From NCBI GenBank assembly GCA_025458985.1, contig JALORM010000056.1, forward strand, positions 1 through 10,149: DNA of 10,149 nt, written 5' to 3'. Source of the stretch: Paracoccaceae bacterium. Its GTDB lineage: Bacteria > Pseudomonadota > Alphaproteobacteria > Rhodobacterales > Rhodobacteraceae. Shown here in pieces: positions 6,368 through 10,149 of the stretch. A program made the translations under genes and the position numbers. Position 1 is the first letter of the stretch, and the number at the start of each line of letters is the position of its first letter. The notes below the pieces were generated by a model. The model did not search any database and was not told where the DNA came from. It saw only the letters and a list, made by a program, of their open reading frames with translations.

Positions 6368-6925
6368 ATGGCCGACAAGACCGGACCGCTTCTCATCAAG
6401 CGATACGCCAGCCGCCGTCTCTATAACACCGAGACCTCCGACTATGTCACGCTCGAGGACATCGCCGCGTTCATCCGGGCGGGTCGCGAGGTGCAGATCG
6501 TCGACCTCAAGACCGGCGACGACCTGACGCGCCAGTACCTGCTCCAGATCATCGCCGAACACGAAAGCCGGGGCGAGAACGTGCTGCCGGTCAACGTGCT
6601 GAACGATCTCGTGCGCACCTACACCACGCAGGCGCAATCCTTCGTCCCGCAGTTCCTTGCCTCGTCGTTCGAGATGCTGCGCGAGGGGCAGGAGAAGATG
6701 ATCGAGAACCTCGGCGCGATGAACCCGATGGCCGGCGTGCCGGGGTTCGAGGCGATGCGCAAGCAGCAGGAGGCCTTCCTCAAGCAGATGATGTCGGGCT
6801 GGAAGGGGTCGAGCGGCCCCGCCCCGGACCACGAGGGCGACGAAGCGCCGACCTCCGACGACCTCGCCGAGATCAGGAAGCAGCTTGCAGACCTTCAGTC
6901 CAAGCTGTCCAAGCTGGCCAAGTAG
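6368..6925 (+). CDS. phaR: PHA-responsive transcriptional repressor PhaR
   Basis: A 185-residue repressor that binds operators in pha promoters and is released when it adsorbs to nascent PHA. Residues about 8-68 are the PHB/PHA accumulation regulator N-terminal domain (DNA-binding), with the hallmark IKRYASRRLYNTETSDYVTL and DLTRQYLLQIIAEHE. Residues about 75-140 carry the PHB_acc region (PQFLASSFEMLREGQEKMIENL) followed by a Met/Pro-rich stretch. After an acidic linker (about 150-165), the C-terminus DLAEIRKQLADLQSKLSKLAK has heptad-like leucines and is a probable short coiled coil. The ATG at 6368 is preceded by GGGGGAGG ending five bases upstream and starts the conserved protein; an in-frame ATG at 6233 would add an unconserved-looking extension across the leader. 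Candidate autoregulatory sites lie just upstream. The gene is separated from phaP by a strong terminator and followed after 18 bp by gdx, possibly in one transcript. Confidence 0.95.
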   Translation: MADKTGPLLIKRYASRRLYNTETSDYVTLEDIAAFIRAGREVQIVDLKTGDDLTRQYLLQIIAEHESRGENVLPVNVLNDLVRTYTTQAQSFVPQFLASSFEMLREGQEKMIENLGAMNPMAGVPGFEAMRKQQEAFLKQMMSGWKGSSGPAPDHEGDEAPTSDDLAEIRKQLADLQSKLSKLAK

Positions 6926-6943
6926 CGAACGGCGGTTGCGGCC

Positions 6944-7264
6944 ATGGCGTGGGTCTACCTTCTGGGTGCCGGCCTGCTTGAAGTGGTGTGGGCTTTCGCG
7001 ATGAAGCAGTCGGCCGGGTTCACCCGCCCCGGACCGACGGCGGTGATGGTCGTCGCCATGGTCGGATCGGTCATCCTTCTGACGCTGTCGATGCGCCACC
7101 TGCCGCTCGGCACCGCCTACGCGATCTGGACCGGGATCGGCACGCTCGGCGCCTTCGTCCTCGGGATCGCGCTACTGGGGGAGGCGGCGACGCCGATGCG
7201 CATCGCCGCCGCCACGCTCATCCTTGCGGGCCTCGTGCTGATGAAGGTCTCGTCCGACGGCTGA
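6944..7264 (+). CDS. gdx: SMR-family exporter, guanidinium exporter subtype (Gdx/SugE)
   Basis: A 106-residue inner-membrane protein with four transmembrane helices, the minimal transporter fold of the small multidrug resistance family, which works as a dual-topology antiparallel dimer exchanging substrate for protons. It matches the Gdx (formerly SugE) subtype, not EmrE: the first helix contains GLLEVVWAF with the essential proton-coupled E13 and W16. S42, Y59 and W62 in the LPLGTAYAIWTGIGTLGAF block are the usual Gdx substrate-site residues, and the LLGEAATPMRI loop is also subtype-typical. The E. coli protein exports guanidinium and some quaternary ammonium compounds. The start lies 18 bp after phaR with only a weak GGCGG ahead, so translation may depend on coupling to phaR. 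No guanidine riboswitch fits in that gap. The gene converges on the aminotransferase gene with 17 bp between stops. Confidence 0.9.
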   Translation: MAWVYLLGAGLLEVVWAFAMKQSAGFTRPGPTAVMVVAMVGSVILLTLSMRHLPLGTAYAIWTGIGTLGAFVLGIALLGEAATPMRIAAATLILAGLVLMKVSSDG

Positions 7265-7281
7265 CCGCCGGGCGGCCCGTG

Positions 7282-8649
7282 TCAGGCAACCTCTGCAAAG
7301 ACCTTCTTCAGCGCCGATTCGAGCTTTTCGAACATCGTGTCGAGCTGCGCTTCGGTGGTGATGAAGGGCGGGCAAAGCACGATGGACTGCCCCAGAGGCC
7401 GGCAGATCAGCCCATGGTCGGTGCAGGCATTGGCGATGCGCTCGCTGACCGACAGCTTGCCGTCGAAGGGCGTCTTCGTCGCCTTGTCCTGCACCGCCTC
7501 CAGCGCGCCCATCAGACCGACGCCCCGCCATTCGCCGATATTGGGGTTCTCGGCCAGACGCTTCAGCCCGTCGATGAAGCGCGGCGCCAGGGCCTTCACG
7601 TTGTCCGCCAGGCCCTCGTTCATCACCACGTCGATCGCCTTCAGCGCGATCGCGCAGCCGACCGGGTGGCCCGAGGCGGTGAAACCGTGCGGAAACTCCT
7701 CGATCGCCTCGGCTGCGGCCTGGACCCGCGCGGCGAGTTCCGGCCCCAGGATCACCGCGCCCATCGGGAAATAGCCCGCCGTCAGGTTCTTCGACGAAAT
7801 GATCGCATCGGGCATGTAGTCGTAGGTCTGGCAGCCCCAGGTGTTCCCGGTCCGCCCGAAGCCGCAGATGACCTCGTCCGAGATCATCGGGATGCCGTAC
7901 TTGCGCAGCACCGGCAGCACCGCCTGGAAATAGCCCGCCGAGGGCGGGATCACCCCCCCCGCGCCCATCACCGGCTCGGCGAAGAAGCCCGCGATGGTGT
8001 CGGGGCCTTCCTTGATGATCGTGGCTTCCAGCTCGGCTGCCATCCGGGCGGTGAACGCGGCCTCGGTCTCGCCCGGCTTGCCGTAGCGCCAGTAGTGCGG
8101 GCAGGTCAGGTGGTGAAAGCCCGGCAGCGGCAGCCCGAAGACCGCGTTGTAGGGCTTGCCCGTCATCGAGGCCGAAACCGCCGTGACGCCGTGATAGGCG
8201 TTCCAGCGCGTCAGGATCTTGCGGCGCTGCGGCTTGCCCTCGGCGGCGTGCAGGAACCACAGGATCTTGACCATCGTGTCGTTCGCTTCCGACCCCGAAT
8301 TGGTGTAGAACACCTTGCCGTCCGGAAAGGGCGACACCTCGACGAGCTTCTCGGACAGCATCACCGTCTGGTCGGACATCCGCCCGAAGAAGGCGTGGTA
8401 GCCCGGAAAGCGGTCATACTGCGCCTTTGCCGTCTCGGTCAGGCCCTTGTGGTCGAAGCCCGCCACCATGTTCCACAGTCCCGAGTTCGCGTCGAAGTAT
8501 TCGCGCCCGTGGACGTCATAGATGTAGGGGCCCTTGCCATGGGTCAGCACCACCGCGCCGCGGTCGTGGATCGTCGGCAGGTCGGTAAACCCGTAGAGAG
8601 AGAAGCGGTCGGCCCGCGACTCCCACGAATTCGGCGCGTCGTCGCGCAT
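7282..8649 (-). CDS. Class III PLP-dependent aminotransferase (omega-transaminase type)
   Basis: A 455-residue cytoplasmic fold-type I PLP enzyme of aminotransferase class III, which moves amino groups from an omega-amino acid, amine or diamine to a keto acid such as pyruvate. PLP-site residues are visible in order: NSGSEAND with G119/S120 for the phosphate, Y152 in WNAYHG stacking on the ring, E225 in FAEPVMGAGGV, D258 in ISDEVICGFGRTG contacting the pyridine nitrogen, and the Schiff-base K287 in ISSKNLTAGYFPMG. R417 in GLICRPLG corresponds to the mobile arginine that binds substrate carboxylates. The length is typical. The ATG at 8647-8649 has GAAGGA eight bases upstream. The natural substrate (taurine, beta-alanine, putrescine, other) cannot be read from the sequence. 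It lies 35 bp downstream of the GFA gene on the same strand and near a divergent LysR gene, a possible regulator. Confidence 0.93.
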   Translation of the reverse strand: MRDDAPNSWESRADRFSLYGFTDLPTIHDRGAVVLTHGKGPYIYDVHGREYFDANSGLWNMVAGFDHKGLTETAKAQYDRFPGYHAFFGRMSDQTVMLSEKLVEVSPFPDGKVFYTNSGSEANDTMVKILWFLHAAEGKPQRRKILTRWNAYHGVTAVSASMTGKPYNAVFGLPLPGFHHLTCPHYWRYGKPGETEAAFTARMAAELEATIIKEGPDTIAGFFAEPVMGAGGVIPPSAGYFQAVLPVLRKYGIPMISDEVICGFGRTGNTWGCQTYDYMPDAIISSKNLTAGYFPMGAVILGPELAARVQAAAEAIEEFPHGFTASGHPVGCAIALKAIDVVMNEGLADNVKALAPRFIDGLKRLAENPNIGEWRGVGLMGALEAVQDKATKTPFDGKLSVSERIANACTDHGLICRPLGQSIVLCPPFITTEAQLDTMFEKLESALKKVFAEVA

Positions 8650-8684
8650 GGCTGGTATCCTTCCCGAAAGGCTGCGGCAGAAGG

Positions 8685-9014
8685 CTAGCGCGCCCTGCGC
8701 GCCGCTTCAATCCGTCCCGCCGGGCCCAGCCGTTCGCGCCAGAATACATGGAACTCCGGTTGGAATGACGACGGGTCGTCCAGCGTCGAGACGTGGAAGT
8801 GCATCTCGCCCGGAAAGCGCTGCGAACTGTAGGAGATGGGCGAGCCGCAGCGGCGGCAGAAGCGCCTCTCGACGTCGGAGGAGGACCGGTAGACCCGCGC
8901 CTCGGTCCCCGTCCAGCGCCAGAAGCCCTCGGCGACCCCGAAATAGGCCGACACCGGCGCGCCCGTCGCGCGCCGGCAGCTTTCGCAGTGGCAGTAGCCG
9001 CGCCACTGCCCCAA
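8685..9014 (-). CDS. GFA-family zinc protein, apparently 5'-truncated or frameshifted
   Basis: The frame encodes most of a GFA-domain protein (glutathione-dependent formaldehyde-activating family, PF04828-like). The motif GYCHCESCRRATGAPVSAY supplies the three cysteines of the second zinc site, and FCRRCGSPISY gives the second pair of the structural site. GFA proteins normally begin with C-x-C-G-x-V about 20 residues before YCHC; that pair is absent here, so the structural zinc site is half missing. No ATG or GTG lies in a suitable place. The coordinates use an in-frame TTG at 9012-9014 (109 residues), a guess without a clear ribosome-binding site. The missing region would overlap the first codons of the divergent LysR gene. 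Upstream, next to a run of six C on the coding strand, another frame reads PCCAVP, so a one-base indel is possible. It may be a decaying gene. Family identity is sure; function and start are not. Confidence 0.7.
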   Translation of the reverse strand: MGQWRGYCHCESCRRATGAPVSAYFGVAEGFWRWTGTEARVYRSSSDVERRFCRRCGSPISYSSQRFPGEMHFHVSTLDDPSSFQPEFHVFWRERLGPAGRIEAARRAR

Positions 9015-9044
9015 GCCTTCGCCGAAACGGGGGGACCGCGCAAC

Positions 9045-9992
9045 ATGGCCGATGCCGCGTACCGCCTGACCCTCTGGGGGATCGAGGTCTTCGCCGCGGT
9101 GGCCGACGAAGGGTCGGTCAGCGCCGCGGCACGCCGCCTCGGCGCCTCGGCCTCGGCGGTCAGCCAGCAGCTGTCGAACCTCGAGGAGGCGCTGGGCGCG
9201 GCGCTCGTCGACCGCAGCGCCCGGCCCGCCGCGCTGACCCCCGCGGGAGCCATGTTCCGCCGCCGCGCCGAGGCGATCCTGAGCGAGGCCGCGCAGGCAA
9301 GGGCCGAGCTCGCGCTGGCCGACCTCTCGCGGCTGACCGAGTTCCGGCTGGGCATGATCGAGGATTTCGACGCCAGCGTCACGCCGCGGCTCCTGTCCGA
9401 TATGGCCGAGGGGCTGAAGGGCTGCCATTTCCTTTTGGAAACCGGTCCATCGCACCGGCTGCTGGAGGGGCTCGACATCCGCGCGCTCGACATCGTCGTG
9501 GCCGCTGACATGGGCGCGGCCGCCGACTGGATGGAGGTCCACCCCCTGCTGGAGGAGCCCTTCGTTGCCGCCGTGCCGAAGGGCGCCGCGCTCGTCGACC
9601 CGCAGGCGCTGCCGTTCGTCCAGTACAGCACGCGCCATCACATGGGCCGCCAGATCGCCGCGCACCTTGCGCGCCAGGACCTGCGCCTGTCGCGCCGGTT
9701 CGAGATCGACAGCTACCACGCGATCATGGCGATGGTGGCCGAGGGGGCAGGCTGGACGATCCTGACCCCGCTTGGCGCGTTGCACGCCCAGCGCTTCCGC
9801 GAGGCGACCGACATCCTGCCCCTGCCGGTCGCCCCGCTGTCGCGGACGCTGTCGCTCAGTGCGCGGCGCGGCGTTCTGGGCACGATGCCGGCGGAGACAG
9901 CGGCGCGCCTGCGGGTTCTCCTGCGGGACCTCGTCGTGGCCCCGGCTGTCGCCCGGCTGCCCTGGCTGGACGGCCGCCTGAAGGTCCTCTGA
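9045..9992 (+). CDS. LysR-family transcriptional regulator
   Basis: A 315-residue LysR-type regulator of normal length. The N-terminal winged helix-turn-helix covers about residues 8-67, with the recognition region GSVSAAARRLGASASAVSQQLSNLEEALG (23-51) and the wing ending near LTPAGAMF. The rest (about 90-300) is a periplasmic-binding-protein-like effector domain, as seen in EFRLGMIEDFDASVTP, LDIVVAADM and GAGWTILTPLGAL. The ATG at 9045 is supported by a GGGGGGA tract nine bases upstream and by the usual LysR N-terminal spacing; the frame stays open to 8793 but that part is antisense to the GFA gene. LysR regulators often control the gene diverging from them, here the damaged GFA gene and the aminotransferase behind it. 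Only about 30 bp separate the GFA frame from this start, so promoter and operator must overlap coding DNA. No T-N11-A operator stood out. The ligand is unknown. Confidence 0.93.
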   Translation: MADAAYRLTLWGIEVFAAVADEGSVSAAARRLGASASAVSQQLSNLEEALGAALVDRSARPAALTPAGAMFRRRAEAILSEAAQARAELALADLSRLTEFRLGMIEDFDASVTPRLLSDMAEGLKGCHFLLETGPSHRLLEGLDIRALDIVVAADMGAAADWMEVHPLLEEPFVAAVPKGAALVDPQALPFVQYSTRHHMGRQIAAHLARQDLRLSRRFEIDSYHAIMAMVAEGAGWTILTPLGALHAQRFREATDILPLPVAPLSRTLSLSARRGVLGTMPAETAARLRVLLRDLVVAPAVARLPWLDGRLKVL

Positions 9993-10030
9993 GCTTCTCT
10001 TGTTCGGAAATACTCCCCGGGGGGGCCGGG

Positions 10031-10055
10031 GGGCAGGCAGCCCCCCTGCCTGTCC
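10031..10055. terminator. GC hairpin between LysR gene and downstream minus-strand gene
   Basis: GGGCAGGCAG (10031-10040), loop CCCCC, CTGCCTGTCC (10046-10055): seven perfect pairs plus three more including one G-T. It lies between two converging stop codons (9992 and 10065) and is preceded by a CCCC-GGGGGGG-CC-GGGGGG tract from 10016. No T-run follows on either strand, so a terminator role is positional inference. The GC-only block may also be a member of an intergenic repeat family. Confidence 0.4.
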
Positions 10056-10064
10056 TCCCGGCGC

Positions 10065-10149
10065 TCAAGCCGCCTTGGCGCCCCTGACTTCGGCGGCGGC
10101 CGCGGCCAGCGCATCGGCGATGAAGTCGAGATCGGCCCGCGTCAGCCGC
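10065..10149 (-). CDS. C-terminal end of an unidentified protein
   Basis: The minus strand reads 27 codons from the window edge to a TGA at 10065-10067: RLTRADLDFIADALAAAAAEV then RGAKAA. The pattern, a short basic turn, an amphipathic helix and a disordered tail, resembles the last helix of many PLP-dependent enzymes, including aminotransferases and beta-eliminating lyases. It is too short to assign a family. It converges on the LysR gene with a 72-bp gap containing the hairpin. Confidence 0.55.
   Translation of the reverse strand, partial: RLTRADLDFIADALAAAAAEVRGAKAA

Noticed and set aside
6926..6943. Guanidine riboswitch ahead of gdx.
   Set aside because: The gap is only 18 bases and cannot hold any known guanidine aptamer.
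6988..8688. Plus-strand frame of 566 codons opposite the aminotransferase.
   Set aside because: Antisense shadow; the minus strand carries a complete class III aminotransferase with all PLP residues.
1..10149. Mobile elements, CRISPR arrays, tRNA or rRNA genes, phage or toxin-antitoxin modules.
   Set aside because: No transposase or integrase motifs, no regularly spaced repeats and no tRNA-like cloverleaf were seen; all gene-length space is explained by ordinary chromosomal genes.

Overview
The window is GC-rich, densely packed DNA with the gene content and order of an alphaproteobacterium of the Rhodobacterales (Rhodobacter/Paracoccus-like). The strongest pointer is a complete polyhydroxyalkanoate (PHA) storage locus in the order typical of that group: phaZ on the minus strand, divergent from phaC, phaP and phaR. 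The species cannot be fixed from this window.

Layout. Positions 1-2304 hold the 3' end of a peptide-type ABC importer operon: the tail of a DppC-like permease, overlapping by 4 bases a single gene in which both ATPases (DppD-like and DppF-like) are fused. A convergent 80-bp gap follows. Positions 2385-6925 are the PHA locus: intracellular PHB depolymerase (phaZ, minus), class I PHA synthase (phaC), phasin (phaP) and the PHA-responsive repressor (phaR). A small SMR exporter of the Gdx/SugE (guanidinium) subtype lies 18 bp behind phaR. On the minus strand come a class III PLP aminotransferase (7282-8649) and, just upstream of it, a GFA-family gene that seems to have lost its 5' end (8685-about 9014). 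A LysR-family regulator (9045-9992) diverges from them. The window ends in the last 27 codons of an unidentified minus-strand gene.

How the parts work together. PhaC polymerises (R)-3-hydroxyacyl-CoA into granules, PhaP coats them, PhaZ mobilises the polymer, and PhaR senses free granule surface and represses the locus. The DNA between phaC and phaP carries the most readable regulation. Two exact CTGC-N3-GCAG palindromes, the known PhaR motif in Rhodobacter, are present, and one exactly fills the 17-bp spacer after a TTGAAA -35 box. Weaker variants lie upstream of phaC and phaR. The phaP transcript also appears framed by hairpins: one in its leader, two mutually exclusive ones at its stop codon, and a strong terminator.

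I did not find a clearly new multi-gene system. The items most worth a second look are the operator architecture, the switch-like hairpins at the phaP 3' end, the damaged GFA gene and the riboswitch-less gdx placed behind phaR. No intergenic stretch exceeds 300 bases.
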